In this document: positions 49,631-61,384 of the stretch, piece by piece
Numbering within the stretch: the stretch's first letter is position 1
Layout: every line of letters starts with the position of its first letter
Source: Actinomycetota bacterium
GTDB lineage: Bacteria > Actinomycetota > Thermoleophilia > Gaiellales > Gaiellaceae
Assembly (NCBI GenBank): GCA_003132665.1
Contig: PKYN01000016.1
Location: 83,930-147,929 of the forward strand
Direction of reading: 5' to 3'
DNA: 64,000 nucleotides
Program-made: the position numbers and the translations under genes
Notes under the pieces: generated by a model
What the model was told of the DNA's origin: nothing
Databases searched by the model: none
The model's input: only the letters and a program-made list of their open reading frames with translations

Positions 49631-52192
49631 GTGAACCCCGTCAGTCCGACCGAGAGCGAGCGCCGGGAATACGAGCCGGAGCTGATTGAGCGCCCACGCC
49701 TGCTTCAGAAGCTGGACGATTGCGATGCCCGATTAATCGCGCTGATAGCGCCAGCGGGCTTCGGCAAGACGACGCTGGCCAGGCAGTGGACATCGCGCCG
49801 CGACATGACTGGCGCCTGGTACTCGGTCGGCTCGGAAGGGTTCGACGTCGCGGCCGTTGCCGCACGGATCGCCGCGATCGTTTCAACGGTTGTCAGCGGC
49901 GCGGGGGAACGGATGCTGACGCGGCTCGGCGTCTCGACCGATCCCGAAGCCGAAGCCGTCCTCCTCGCCGAGCTGCTGAGCAGAGAGATACCCGCCTGGC
50001 CCGCGAACGCACGGCTAGTGATCGACGATTACCAGTTGCTGTCTGTATCGCGAGCCTGCGAGCGCTTTGTCGGAACACTGGTGCGCGAGACGCCGCTGCG
50101 TCTGCTGATTACGAGCCGCAAGCGCCCATCCTGGGCCAGCTCGCGCCTGCGCCTCTACGGCGAGCTCTTCGAGATCGGCAGCGCCGAGCTCGAGATGACG
50201 CCGAGCGAGGCGCGCGAGGTTCTCGCCCCCGTCGTCGGCGAAGAGCAACGAGCGCAACTGGCCGAGCTTTGCAATGGCTGGCCGGCGGTGCTCGGGCTCG
50301 CCGCGCGCCTGAGAGGCGCAACGTTGCCGCAAAACGCGCTCCTGCCCGGTCTTTACGACTACTTCGCCGAGGAGCTTTTCAACAACGCGTCCTCCGACCT
50401 CAAGCGTCTCCTCTGCCAGATTTCAGCCGCGCCCCGCCTGACAAGAGACTTACTCGAACGCATCGGTGGAACACCGGCGCTCGAGCTCGCCGCCGCCGCC
50501 GAGCAAAGCGGGTTCTTCTCCAGCGCCGCCGCGACGGGAGAGCCGTCGCTTCATCCGTTGCTACGCGACTTTCTCGAGCACCGGCTCAAGCAGCGACCAG
50601 ATCGGGCCGTCCTCATCGACGACCTTGCCGGAGCCTTGCTGGCGAGCGATCGTTGGGATGACGTCTGGCAGTTGATCCAGGATTGCGATCGCCCCGATCT
50701 GCTCCCGAGCCTGATCGAGCGTTCTCTTCCGACGCTTCTCGACGGCGGCCGCCTGCCTACCCTCACCTCCTGGACGGAGTTCGGGCGCGCGCGCAACGTG
50801 GTCTCGCCAATCCTCGATCTCGCCGAGGCCGAGATGGCCTTCCTCGCCGGAGAGCACGCGAAGGCATACGCGCTCGCGCTCCAGGCGACCCATCATTTCG
50901 ATGAGTCGTCTTCACTTCGCTGGCGCGCGCACGCGATCGCCGCGCGCAGCGCGCACTTCTCCGACCAGCTAGAGGCCGGCATTAATCACGCGCGAAAGGC
51001 ACGCGATCTGGCCCCGGATATCCGCGCCGTCCAACATTGCCTCTGGACCGAGTTTCTTTGTGCGTACGAGTTGGAAAATGAGGATTGCTCATCGCTACTC
51101 GCGCAACTCGAAAAACTTCAGGATGGAAGCCCAGATACGACCGCCAGATTCGTACAAGGGCGGAACATGCTATCGCACATATCTAGCTACGAAACGGTTG
51201 AAGAGACGTTATTCGAGCGCGTACGACCACTTCTCGACCGCGTAAATTCACAAATCCGAGCGAGCCTCGCCGCGAGTCACTGTGAATACCTAGGTCAGCT
51301 CGGCCGCTATTCTGAAGCCGAAGCTGCACTCGCCGCGGTATGGGACACCTTCGCCGAGTTCAATCTACTCTTTGCTTTGCCGTCTGTGTACTGCGTACGG
51401 GCAACCAACGCGATCGGTTTGCGCCGTTACCGACAGGCTGAGTTCTTCCTCGACGCGGCCGAGCGGCCTGCAGGTCATTCCAACGGATCCGTTTCGACAC
51501 AAGCCAGCATTCTCCGCGAAGTCGTTTCGTTACTTAAGGGCGATATGTCCACCGATTTAGTCGAGGTCCGAGTTGATCGTAATGCCGCAAAGTGCTGGCA
51601 CGGGTTGGGATACTCAGTCGACGCGCTCAAATGGGCGAGTCGAGGAGATCCGGATATTGCGTTCGCATACGCCTCACAAGCCGATACCGTAACCATTTCG
51701 ACCGAAGCTCAATCGCTTGCGGCCTTCGCACGTGCAATAGCCGCCGCCCGATTGGATTCGACTGACGCGATTCTCCTTCTCACTAAGGCCATAAGATTCG
51801 CCGATGAGCGCCGGCGCTGGAATCAGTGCGTCTGGGCATACCGCGCTTACCCTGAGCTTCTCGGGCTTATCGCGTCGGAGCCTAAGCTCTCGCTCGCGCT
51901 CCGGTCCGTACTGCGATCCGCTCGCGATGAACAGCTGGCTGCGCGCTACGGTATCGACTTGAAAGGTTCTCGCAAGTCCCAACCCACGTCCAACGAGAGC
52001 CTTACCCGACGCGAGCGTGAGGTGCTTCGGCTCGTAGCTGAAGGGCTTTCGAACAAAGAGGTCGCTGACAAGCTCTTCATCAGCGAGGTCACTGTCAAAG
52101 TCCACCTCCGCCATATCTACGGGAAGCTAGGTGTGCGAAACCGCATTGAGGCAGCCCTCCACGCCGTCTACTCCGAAGACCGGACTAGCTAG
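49631..52192 (+). CDS. MalT-type LuxR family regulator (large ATP-binding activator)
   Basis: 853 aa from a GTG. The Walker A motif PAGFGKTTLA (residues 41-50) and Walker B LVIDDYQLL open an STAND/NB-ARC-like NTPase of about 330 residues, followed by a long helical TPR-like region and the C-terminal GerE helix-turn-helix, LTRREREVLRLVAEGLSNKE and VTVKVHLRHIYGKLGV. MalT-type proteins bind an inducer and ATP, oligomerise and activate transcription. Bases from about 51,050 to 51,900 are clearly more AT-rich, with codons such as ATA and TTA, unlike the first half. Ends 8 nt into the convergent HD-GYP gene. Confidence 0.9.
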   Translation: MNPVSPTESERREYEPELIERPRLLQKLDDCDARLIALIAPAGFGKTTLARQWTSRRDMTGAWYSVGSEGFDVAAVAARIAAIVSTVVSGAGERMLTRLGVSTDPEAEAVLLAELLSREIPAWPANARLVIDDYQLLSVSRACERFVGTLVRETPLRLLITSRKRPSWASSRLRLYGELFEIGSAELEMTPSEAREVLAPVVGEEQRAQLAELCNGWPAVLGLAARLRGATLPQNALLPGLYDYFAEELFNNASSDLKRLLCQISAAPRLTRDLLERIGGTPALELAAAAEQSGFFSSAAATGEPSLHPLLRDFLEHRLKQRPDRAVLIDDLAGALLASDRWDDVWQLIQDCDRPDLLPSLIERSLPTLLDGGRLPTLTSWTEFGRARNVVSPILDLAEAEMAFLAGEHAKAYALALQATHHFDESSSLRWRAHAIAARSAHFSDQLEAGINHARKARDLAPDIRAVQHCLWTEFLCAYELENEDCSSLLAQLEKLQDGSPDTTARFVQGRNMLSHISSYETVEETLFERVRPLLDRVNSQIRASLAASHCEYLGQLGRYSEAEAALAAVWDTFAEFNLLFALPSVYCVRATNAIGLRRYRQAEFFLDAAERPAGHSNGSVSTQASILREVVSLLKGDMSTDLVEVRVDRNAAKCWHGLGYSVDALKWASRGDPDIAFAYASQADTVTISTEAQSLAAFARAIAAARLDSTDAILLLTKAIRFADERRRWNQCVWAYRAYPELLGLIASEPKLSLALRSVLRSARDEQLAARYGIDLKGSRKSQPTSNESLTRREREVLRLVAEGLSNKEVADKLFISEVTVKVHLRHIYGKLGVRNRIEAALHAVYSEDRTS

Positions 52193-53519
52193 AAATGGCG
52201 AGCGAAGGCCCTGACTCAAACGCTGCAAGCTCAGCCAGCTCGACCTCGAAATCTCGATCAGCGCCGGATGTATAGGCTTCGCCGGCTTGCTCGAGCACGG
52301 CCACGAACGCCTTCACGACTCTCGGATCGAACTGCTTTCCTGCTTCTCGCTCAAGCCGCTCCAGCGCCTCCGCTCCACTGAGGGCGATCCGATAGGGCCG
52401 CTCGGAGGTCATCGCGCTATAGGCGTCAGCGACCGCGACGAGACGAGCGAGCAACGGAATATCATCGCCCTGAACTCGATCTGGATATCCGCCGCCGCTG
52501 AAGCGTTCGTGATGGTGGCGAACCGCGAGAGCGATCTCTTCGTATCCTTCTATTCGCTCGAGTATAGAAGCCCCGACCTCCGCATGGGCCTCTATCGCCA
52601 TCCGCTCGTCTCTAACAAGAGGGCCTCGTTTCTCAAGGACGCCGGTTGGCACTCCAATCTTCCCAATATCGTGTAAAAGCCCGCAAAGGTGCGCCCGCCT
52701 TACTTCCTCATCCGATAGTCCAAGGCGCTTTGCAATATCTCGAGCGTACACCGCTACGGCCGCCGAATGTCCTGCCGTATAGTGATCTCGAGCATCGAGA
52801 GCCGCCACGAGCACGGTCGCGAAGGAGAGGTTGACTTTCTCGAGCTGGCATACGGCGTCGTTTAGATCGCCAGACGTCTTGATTTGCTCTTTATAGAGAA
52901 TAAAGAAACGCTGCGCCGCTATTGCGGGTCCGATGCTTAGCGCTACAGCCCACGGTGAAACGTGCACATAAATATAAACGAGTCCAGCAATCACCGGGAT
53001 ATTTGCAAGCATCCCAATAGAGCTGACCAGAAATATCTCGGAGAAGTACCCGTAGATACCTGACTCCCTACGTATCGAGAGGGTAATTGCGCCAGCCAGA
53101 GATTCGCCTACGAGTACCACTCCTGATGCGGCCAAGGCCGCGGCGAAGAGGCCTACGAGCGTATCGCTCGATCCCGCAGCAGTGGCTGCTAGCCCGGCTG
53201 CGCACAGAACTAGGCAACGCGAGCCAGTCCAGATAACCCATCTTTCCCATGGACGTCCCAGATCTCCTATCAAGCTCACTAAAGCGACAACGATGGCGGA
53301 AATCGGTCCAAACGCGACGACGGCAAAAAGCGCCGGCAAGAAGCTCACGGAGATTTCTAGGTGCGGATTCAGCCGCACATTCTGCTTCTCACTGATAAGA
53401 GCCACGAGCGCCATCACAGCCGTTGGTACCAATGGACCTAAGTGATAACCCTGTGAATAGAGAGCCGAGAATAAGACGATCGTCCCGAGCGCGAGAGCTG
53501 CCGCGTACGCTCGAAGCAC
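52185..53519 (-). CDS. Membrane HD-GYP phosphodiesterase
   Basis: About 444 aa. Seven or more helices fill residues 1-215 (VLRAYAAALALGTIVLFSAL, GPLVPTAVMALVALIS, LPALFAVVAFGPISAIVVAL), a sensory-type membrane region. The HD-GYP domain follows: HSAAVAVYARDIAKRLGL, LCGLLHDIGKIGVP (HD), and AVRHHHERFSGGGYPD (GYP) with the metal-binding histidines, so it should degrade cyclic-di-GMP. The start is unsure: a GTG at 53519 fits the first helix; the frame is open to 53717 but would run antisense through a micro-ORF with a strong Shine-Dalgarno. Confidence 0.88.
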   Translation of the reverse strand: MLRAYAAALALGTIVLFSALYSQGYHLGPLVPTAVMALVALISEKQNVRLNPHLEISVSFLPALFAVVAFGPISAIVVALVSLIGDLGRPWERWVIWTGSRCLVLCAAGLAATAAGSSDTLVGLFAAALAASGVVLVGESLAGAITLSIRRESGIYGYFSEIFLVSSIGMLANIPVIAGLVYIYVHVSPWAVALSIGPAIAAQRFFILYKEQIKTSGDLNDAVCQLEKVNLSFATVLVAALDARDHYTAGHSAAVAVYARDIAKRLGLSDEEVRRAHLCGLLHDIGKIGVPTGVLEKRGPLVRDERMAIEAHAEVGASILERIEGYEEIALAVRHHHERFSGGGYPDRVQGDDIPLLARLVAVADAYSAMTSERPYRIALSGAEALERLEREAGKQFDPRVVKAFVAVLEQAGEAYTSGADRDFEVELAELAAFESGPSLAISS

Positions 53520-53640
53520 TCGTGTCTGTTCCGTCGCCGTCTTTGGACGCTTTGTATTAGGGTCAGCGAGAAGGGGGACGCCAACCTCTCTCGTCGAGGG
53601 GGGTCTTCCCCCGGTGTTGTCGATATCCGAGGAGGTCGAA

Positions 53641-53727
53641 ATGCGTTTTCGTGCGCTCAAGATCGTTGCTCTAGTGACAGCAGCTGCCAACATCGCTGTG
53701 CTTGGCGGACTTACCAAAGCCTGGTAG
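53641..53727 (+). CDS. 28-aa hydrophobic micro-ORF
   Basis: MRFRALKIVALVTAAANIAV and eight further residues (LGGLTKAW): a positive start then one short membrane-spanning helix. A perfect GAGGAGG lies 5 bases before the ATG. It overlaps the possible N-terminal extension of the HD-GYP gene on the other strand. Upstream the + strand holds a GGGGG/CCCCC hairpin near 53600. Likely a membrane microprotein or leader peptide; unproven. Confidence 0.45.
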   Translation: MRFRALKIVALVTAAANIAVLGGLTKAW

Positions 53728-53809
53728 GAGTTCCGATACTTCCCCTTATACGATCACTGGGCATCCCCCGATTGAGGGATATCCACAGGTTGGGGAAAAC
53801 TTACCGGAT

Positions 53810-54139
53810 CTAGGTGATGAGCCCGCGCCGGAACCCAACGGCGACGGCGTGGGCTCGTGACCGAGCTTGAAGCTTGGCGAGTAGATGGCGGACATGCGAC
53901 TTGACCGTCTCCTCTGAGAGGAAAAGGCGAGAGCCGATCTCGCGATTTACGAGGCCGTCGGAGATGAGCTGAAGTACTTCGAGCTCGCGACTCGTGGGCT
54001 CCTGCTCGACACGAAGTGGCGCGCCGAATGGAATGACTTCACCGCTGGTCGCTCCGGCTCGCCGTTGCGCAACCTCCTCGAAGCGTCTCGAGTGGTCGAT
54101 ATAACGACTCAGGATCTCCCGTCGCTCTGCAGCGTCCAC
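53810..54139 (-). CDS. LuxR-type DNA-binding protein without receiver
   Basis: 109 aa. A helical N-terminus (EILSRYIDHSRRFEEVAQRR) leads to the GerE domain: TSRELEVLQLISDGLVNREI and LSEETVKSHVRHLLAKLQAR. No phosphoacceptor domain. Probably DNA-binding only, or a truncated response regulator that has lost its receiver. Third LuxR protein within 5 kb. Confidence 0.8.
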   Translation of the reverse strand: MDAAERREILSRYIDHSRRFEEVAQRRAGATSGEVIPFGAPLRVEQEPTSRELEVLQLISDGLVNREIGSRLFLSEETVKSHVRHLLAKLQARSRAHAVAVGFRRGLIT

Positions 54140-54258
54140 GGTCCTGGTATCGGCCTTCTACAGCCCCGCCCTCTCCCTCCATCCAGGGATTACCTAGTAC
54201 CCCGCCAGGTGGCGCTCCGGAACGAAAAGCCTGCACTGGGGCCCGCTCCGAGACGCAA

Positions 54259-55911
54259 CTAGCGAGCCGCGGCCCCCCGTTTGAGGCAAAGCCTGCCGTA
54301 GTCGACGCCGTAGAGAGTGTTGGAGACATAGCAACGGGAATCGATCCGCGTGCTGAGAGCATCAAGCGAGCGTGTGTTCAAGAAGGGTGCAAGTGGCGCC
54401 CAGCGCATCGCCCTCCGGTCGAGTGCAGCCCACTGAGCGTTCACCTCGGCCGTGAGCTCCGGCGCGCGGCCCAGTCGATCGATACCGGCGTTCAATGCCG
54501 CCGAATCGGCAAAGGAGTAGTTCGTGTTCGTCAGTCCACTCGTTTCGTCACCGCCAAGCAGCGGCTCAAACCAGGCAAGCGGGTTTGGGATGCTCTGCGT
54601 CCAGAACGCGTAACCGATCTGGGCGTTCGTGTTCTTGTTGCCAACGGCCGTCCAGTACTGGGCGGGAGGCAGCAGCTTTGTTTGCGGGCGCGGCCTCAGA
54701 CCGATCGCAACCAGCTGGTGAGCGAGGTAGAGGACGGCGGCGCGCGCCTGCACAGGCTGAGTTGGCGCAAACACCGTCACCCGCGCTCCTTTTGCACCCG
54801 CCTGGCGAACCAGCGCTCTCGCCTTCGCGAGGTCGTACGGATAGAGATCGTGCCTCCGGTACGACGGATAGACGGGCGGAAGAATGTTTTCGCTCGCCGT
54901 GGCCTGGCCACCGAATATCTCGACCAGTCGTTGGCGATCGAGCGCGTAGTTCACGGCCCTGCGAACGCGAACGTCGTTGAACGGCCGCAGGGTGGTGTTC
55001 ATGAAGAAGTATTGGGTGCTGGCGTCGGTACGGGCATGCACCTGCAAACGCTGCTTTCGCTTCGCAGGCTGGAGCGCGGCGGGCGCGATCGGCACGTCGG
55101 CGTAGTCGGCACCCCCTGTCACCAACTGCCCGAGCGCAACTTTGCCTCCGTTGACGACGCTCACGACGATGCGATCGGGGTTGGTCGCCGGCACGGTTTC
55201 GGTCGACTTGAAATAGCGGTTCCGGGTCAGCGTGAACTCCTTCGGCCACCTGACCTGTGAGATCCGGTACGGGCCCGTCGAAGGAATCGGCTCGAGCGTC
55301 TGATCGCGACTCGGCGTGCTCGGCGGGATCGGCGCCGCAAAAAGACTCGCAAGCGCATTGATGAAGCTCGCGCTGGGCCGCTTCAGACGCACCGTAATCG
55401 ATCTCGCGTAGTCGTCGGTCTTGATGCCGGAGATCGTTCCTCGGCTCGCCGCGGCGGCGCTGGCCCCGACGACGTCGTCGAACAGCGGCGCCCCCACCGA
55501 ATCGAGCAAGTACAGCCTGCGGATCGCATGGGCGAAGTCGCCCGCCTTCACCGGCGTGCCGTCCGAGTAACGCAATCCCTTCCGTAGACGAAACTCGTAG
55601 ACGCGCCCGCCGCTCGAGATGTCCGGCATCCCCTCGGCCAGGGCCGGCACGATCTGCGAGCTTGCTCTGCCCTTTACGTGCTGATAGCCGTACGGACTCA
55701 GGTAGACGTTCCAGAGGCTCTGCCAACACTCCGGAGAATAGGAAAGGCCCGGATCGAGCGAGTCCACGCCGGCACTTACATCGACCCTGAGGGTCGGAAA
55801 GCTACGCAGCACGAGCTTCCGCGCCTTCGAACCATTACCGGAGCCGCCGCATCCGGCTACGAAAACGAGTGCGACTGCGGCCAGTAAGACTGCTGTCCTT
55901 GTTCGTGTTAC
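54259..55911 (-). CDS. ABC transporter solute-binding lipoprotein (peptide type, family 5)
   Basis: 550 aa if read from 55911. The N-terminus TRTRTAVLLAAVALVFVAGC is a textbook lipoprotein signal with the lipobox ending in Cys21 (VAGC), preceded by GGGGAGG at 5-base spacing, but the codon at that position is GTA rather than GTG. The next in-frame start (GTG at 55812) would remove the signal. The domain shows FRLRKGLRYSDGTPVKAGDF, PSTGPYRI, RPFNDVRVRRAVNYALDRQR and NPLAWFEPLLGG, typical of OppA/DppA-type SBP_bac_5. No permease or ATPase genes are adjacent. Confidence 0.82.
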   Translation of the reverse strand, partial: VTRTRTAVLLAAVALVFVAGCGGSGNGSKARKLVLRSFPTLRVDVSAGVDSLDPGLSYSPECWQSLWNVYLSPYGYQHVKGRASSQIVPALAEGMPDISSGGRVYEFRLRKGLRYSDGTPVKAGDFAHAIRRLYLLDSVGAPLFDDVVGASAAAASRGTISGIKTDDYARSITVRLKRPSASFINALASLFAAPIPPSTPSRDQTLEPIPSTGPYRISQVRWPKEFTLTRNRYFKSTETVPATNPDRIVVSVVNGGKVALGQLVTGGADYADVPIAPAALQPAKRKQRLQVHARTDASTQYFFMNTTLRPFNDVRVRRAVNYALDRQRLVEIFGGQATASENILPPVYPSYRRHDLYPYDLAKARALVRQAGAKGARVTVFAPTQPVQARAAVLYLAHQLVAIGLRPRPQTKLLPPAQYWTAVGNKNTNAQIGYAFWTQSIPNPLAWFEPLLGGDETSGLTNTNYSFADSAALNAGIDRLGRAPELTAEVNAQWAALDRRAMRWAPLAPFLNTRSLDALSTRIDSRCYVSNTLYGVDYGRLCLKRGAAAR

Positions 55912-56035
55912 TGCTGCCTCCCCTGATCGCCGCCGACCGAGTGGAGACTAGCGACCGCCCACGAGATAAGGCCGCAGAACATCCCCCGGCCCGGCGTGCG
56001 ATCCGGAATGGGTCGACTGGTGGATTTGGTTTTAC

Positions 56036-57142
56036 CTAGGCCGCCGCAAGCGAAGACAGCTCGCGGAGCGCTCCGAGCCGCGCGAGAGCCTGGCCCTCGA
56101 GCTGACGCACACGCTCACGTGTGAGGTCGAGCTCATGGCCAATCGCCTCAAGCGTCCAGGGCTCGCCCTCGAAGCCGAAGCGAAGCTCGAGAATGCGCCG
56201 CTCCCGTTCGGGCAGCGCCTCGAGCGCCTTGCGCACGCCTTGCCTGCGCAGCGACTCCTCTGCCTCGTCGAACGGATCGGAAGCTTCACGATCGGCGAAG
56301 AGATCGCCGAGCTCACCCTCGTCGTCAGCGCCGACGGTCTGATTCAGCGACACCGAGGCCGAAGCCGCGCCGAGCGCCTCGTCCACGTGCTGGATGGGAA
56401 GACCGGTTGCCTCGGCAAGCTCGTCCCGCGTCGCCTCGCGACCCAGCTCGACCTCGAGCCGACGCGCTGCGCGCGAAAGCTTCTGCTGGCGCTCGACAAC
56501 GTGAACGGGCACGCGAATCGTGCGGGCGTGGTTGGCAACCGCGCGCTGCACCGACTGGCGAATCCACCAGGTTGCGTAGGTCGAGAACTTGAAACCGCGG
56601 CGCCAGTCGAACTTCTCGACTGCGCGGTTGAGACCTAGCGTACCCTCCTGGATCAGGTCGAGGAAGGGAACGCCGAGGCCGCGATAGCCCTTGGCGATAG
56701 AGACGACAAGACGCAGGTTCGACTCGATCATGCACCGCTTGGCGACCGGGTCGCCGCGCTCGATGCGCTTTGCGAGTGACACCTCATCGGCTGCGGTCAG
56801 CAGCCTGTGCTTGCCCACGTCTGCGAGGAAGAGCTGCAGACTGTCGGCGGCGCCAGAAAGCTCCGGCACCTCGACGGGAGCAGGTTCAACCGGCGCAACA
56901 TGCTCGCTGGCAGGCGCGGCCGGCCGAGCGATTTCGACGCCGATCTTCTCGAGCTCGCGCATTAGATCTTCAACCTCGAGTTCGGTGAGGTCGTGCTCAA
57001 CTACGAGCGCCTCGATCTCGGACGACTCGATCAAGCCGCGCTCTTCAGCGGCGTCCACGAATGCGCGGACGCTCTCGCTGCCTTCGAAAACTTCCTGAAC
57101 ATGATTTTGCGTCAACTTACCCTCGACGTCCTTTCTATCCAT
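56036..57142 (-). CDS. RNA polymerase sigma factor, RpoD/SigA type
   Basis: 368 aa from the ATG at 57142. A region 1.1-like start ([40 protein letters not shown]) is followed by region 1.2 [20 protein letters not shown], region 2 [20 protein letters not shown] and [20 protein letters not shown], region 3 [15 protein letters not shown], and region 4 [20 protein letters not shown] with [20 protein letters not shown]. It recognises -10/-35 promoters, so it is the group 1 or a group 2 factor. Downstream of topB by 94 bp. Confidence 0.9.
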   Translation of the reverse strand: MDRKDVEGKLTQNHVQEVFEGSESVRAFVDAAEERGLIESSEIEALVVEHDLTELEVEDLMRELEKIGVEIARPAAPASEHVAPVEPAPVEVPELSGAADSLQLFLADVGKHRLLTAADEVSLAKRIERGDPVAKRCMIESNLRLVVSIAKGYRGLGVPFLDLIQEGTLGLNRAVEKFDWRRGFKFSTYATWWIRQSVQRAVANHARTIRVPVHVVERQQKLSRAARRLEVELGREATRDELAEATGLPIQHVDEALGAASASVSLNQTVGADDEGELGDLFADREASDPFDEAEESLRRQGVRKALEALPERERRILELRFGFEGEPWTLEAIGHELDLTRERVRQLEGQALARLGALRELSSLAAA

Positions 57143-57236
57143 CTGGCTCCGCGGCGAACCATTTCGTTCGGTCTCTTCTCGCGGCTCGCGGCCCCTTTCG
57201 AGGCTCGCACACAACAAAACGGACTCCGTCTCTTCT

Positions 57237-59429
<2,193 letters not shown>

Positions 59430-59631
59430 TTCCCGCTCGACACCTTATCGGAGCAGCCCGAGGTCACTGAGAAGCGACTCGGCGGCGGGTAACGAGTCGC
59501 CGCTCTCTGCCTGCCTCCCTTCGGAAAGACCGAAACCGGCGCAAGCGGGATAGAATCGGCTTCTCGCTCGAGCAATCCGCTCGTGCTCGAAGAGAAGTCA
59601 CCGGCATGAGCGGAATCTGGAGGGCAGCGCC

Positions 59632-60522
59632 ATCGAAGCCTTGATCAACGAAGAGGACGTTCGCCTTCACATCGCGCCGGAGTATCACCCCGAGTCGCAG
59701 ATGCGGCTGGAGGTTCTTCTTCCCGTCGCCGAGCACATCACGGCCGAGCCCGCCACGCGAGAAGACCTCGAGCGCGTTCATTCGCCCGCATACCTCGACA
59801 GCCTGTTCGAAGAGACCCCCGAGACGAGGTGGATCGATTTCGACACCTTCGTCACTCCCACCACTGCGAAGGCCGCCAAGCTCGCGGCCGGGATGACGCT
59901 CGAGGCCGTGCGCCGCGGCGGCTTCGCTCTTGTCCGGCCTCCCGGTCACCACGCTTCGCGCGAGAAAGCGATGGGCTTTTGCCTGATCAACAACATCGCC
60001 GTCGCCGCGCGCTACGCGCAGGCCGAGCTGGGGCTCAAGAAGATCGCGATCCTCGATTGGGACATTCACCACGGAAACGGCACCGAGGCGATCTTCTGGG
60101 ACGATCCGAGTGTTCTCTACGTGTCACTTCATGCCTGGCCCTACTACCCGGGCACGGGCGGGCCAAGCCCCAAGACGCCAGGCGGGGAAGACGTGCCTGG
60201 CGGAGAGAACCCCACGACGCTGAACATTCCCCTTCCGGGAGGTACCGGCGACCGCTCCTACCTGCAGGCTTACGAGCAGTTTGCCTATCCGGCAGTCGAG
60301 GCCTTCTCGCCCGATCTCGTGCTGGTATCGATCGGCTTCGACGCTCACCGCGACGACCCGCTCTCGCCGACCATCCTCACCGACCGCGCCTTCTACCAGC
60401 TCGCAAGCCGAACAGCGAGCCTCGCCCCGAGGGTCGCGGCCGTGCTCGAAGGTGGCTACAACCTCCACTCTCTTCCGCGCCTCGTCGAGATAACTGTCGA
60501 GGGATTCAACAATCCGTCCTGA
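59632..60522 (+). CDS. Histone deacetylase-family (acetoin/polyamine deacetylase) protein
   Basis: About 296 aa. [20 protein letters not shown] gives the paired active-site histidines, [20 protein letters not shown] the zinc-binding Asp-x-His, [12 protein letters not shown] the third ligand, and ALVRPPGHH confirms the family. It would deacetylate a small molecule or lysine. The frame starts with an ATC at 59632, seven bases after GGAGGG; the nearest allowed codon is TTG at 59641, sixteen bases away. The N-terminal HPE motif is present ([10 protein letters not shown]). Confidence 0.88.
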   Translation: MEALINEEDVRLHIAPEYHPESQMRLEVLLPVAEHITAEPATREDLERVHSPAYLDSLFEETPETRWIDFDTFVTPTTAKAAKLAAGMTLEAVRRGGFALVRPPGHHASREKAMGFCLINNIAVAARYAQAELGLKKIAILDWDIHHGNGTEAIFWDDPSVLYVSLHAWPYYPGTGGPSPKTPGGEDVPGGENPTTLNIPLPGGTGDRSYLQAYEQFAYPAVEAFSPDLVLVSIGFDAHRDDPLSPTILTDRAFYQLASRTASLAPRVAAVLEGGYNLHSLPRLVEITVEGFNNPS

Positions 60523-60525
60523 GAC

Positions 60526-60591
60526 GCGGCGCCCGAGGCGCCGCTCTTCCAAATCGCTCTAGATAAGCGGCGACCGGCTTTCGCCGGTCGC
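60526..60591. terminator. Two hairpins in the convergent gap after the HDAC gene
   Basis: GCGGCGCC/GGCGCCGC (60526-60544, three-base loop, then TCTTCC) and GCGACCGG/CCGGTCGC (60570-60591, six-base loop). They lie between the convergent HDAC and response-regulator genes and probably end transcripts from one or both sides. Confidence 0.55.
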
Positions 60592-60695
60592 GCTCGCCAA
60601 TCATTGCAGCCATCCCGTTAGTCACATGATCGGACATCGGCGCGGGTGAATGCATCCCCCGCGCCTCCCTCGATACGAGGGATTTCAGGCTGGAG

Positions 60696-61337
60696 TCAGC
60701 CTCGAGCGCGCGAAAGAGCCTCGAGCGCCTGGCGCCGCGAAGACACGCCGAGCTTGTGCAGCAGGCTCTTGACGTGCGAGCGCACGGTGTGCTCGGAGAT
60801 GAAGAGCCGGCGGGCGATGTCCTCCGTGCTCAGGTGCTCGTCGAGGAGAAGAAGCACCTCGAGCTCACGGGCCGACAGGAGCGAGGAAATCTCGTCGGGC
60901 ACGGCGTGATCGTGGCGACCGTCGCGTACCTCCTCGAGTAGGCGACGCGCGATCGTGCCCGAGAGAGCGGCCTCGCCGTTGACCACTCCGCGTAGGAACT
61001 CGACGATGCGCGGCGGCGGCTCGGTCTTGAGGAGATAGCCGGAGGCGCCGCCCTTGATCGCGCGAAGAAGATTCTCTTCGGTGCCCGAAGCCGTCAGAAC
61101 CACGACTTCGGAGCCTGGAGCGACCCGCCGAATCTCCGGTAGAGCCTCGAGCCCGCTCATTCCCGGCATCGAAAGATCGAGCAGAACGAGATCCGGTTGC
61201 TGCTTCGCCGCCTGCCTGATCGCCTCTTCGCCGCTGGAGGCCTGAGCGACTATCTCGAAGCCGTGCTGCGTCAACAGCGAGGCAAGCGCCTCTTGAGTCA
61301 GGGGGTGGTCGTCAACGATCAGTACGCGCTCTGGCAT
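60696..61337 (-). CDS. Response regulator, NarL/LuxR type
   Basis: 213 aa from the ATG at 61337. Receiver: VLIVDDHPLTQEALASLL, phospho-Asp in LVLLDLSMPGMSGLEALP, VLTASG and Lys in YLLKTEPP. Output: LSARELEVLLLLDEHLSTED and ISEHTVRSHVKSLLHKLGVS, a LuxR helix-turn-helix. Divergent from the sensor kinase with 47 bp between, a standard pair. Confidence 0.95.
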   Translation of the reverse strand: MPERVLIVDDHPLTQEALASLLTQHGFEIVAQASSGEEAIRQAAKQQPDLVLLDLSMPGMSGLEALPEIRRVAPGSEVVVLTASGTEENLLRAIKGGASGYLLKTEPPPRIVEFLRGVVNGEAALSGTIARRLLEEVRDGRHDHAVPDEISSLLSARELEVLLLLDEHLSTEDIARRLFISEHTVRSHVKSLLHKLGVSSRRQALEALSRARG

Positions 61338-61384
61338 GGTCTCGTCCCTTATCGGCAGCCCCATTGTTGCCGAAAAGGGGATAC

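Noticed and set aside
53585..53625. GGGGG/CCCCC hairpin as a terminator
   Set aside because: No T run on either strand and it lies upstream of a micro-ORF rather than after a gene; could be a leader structure.
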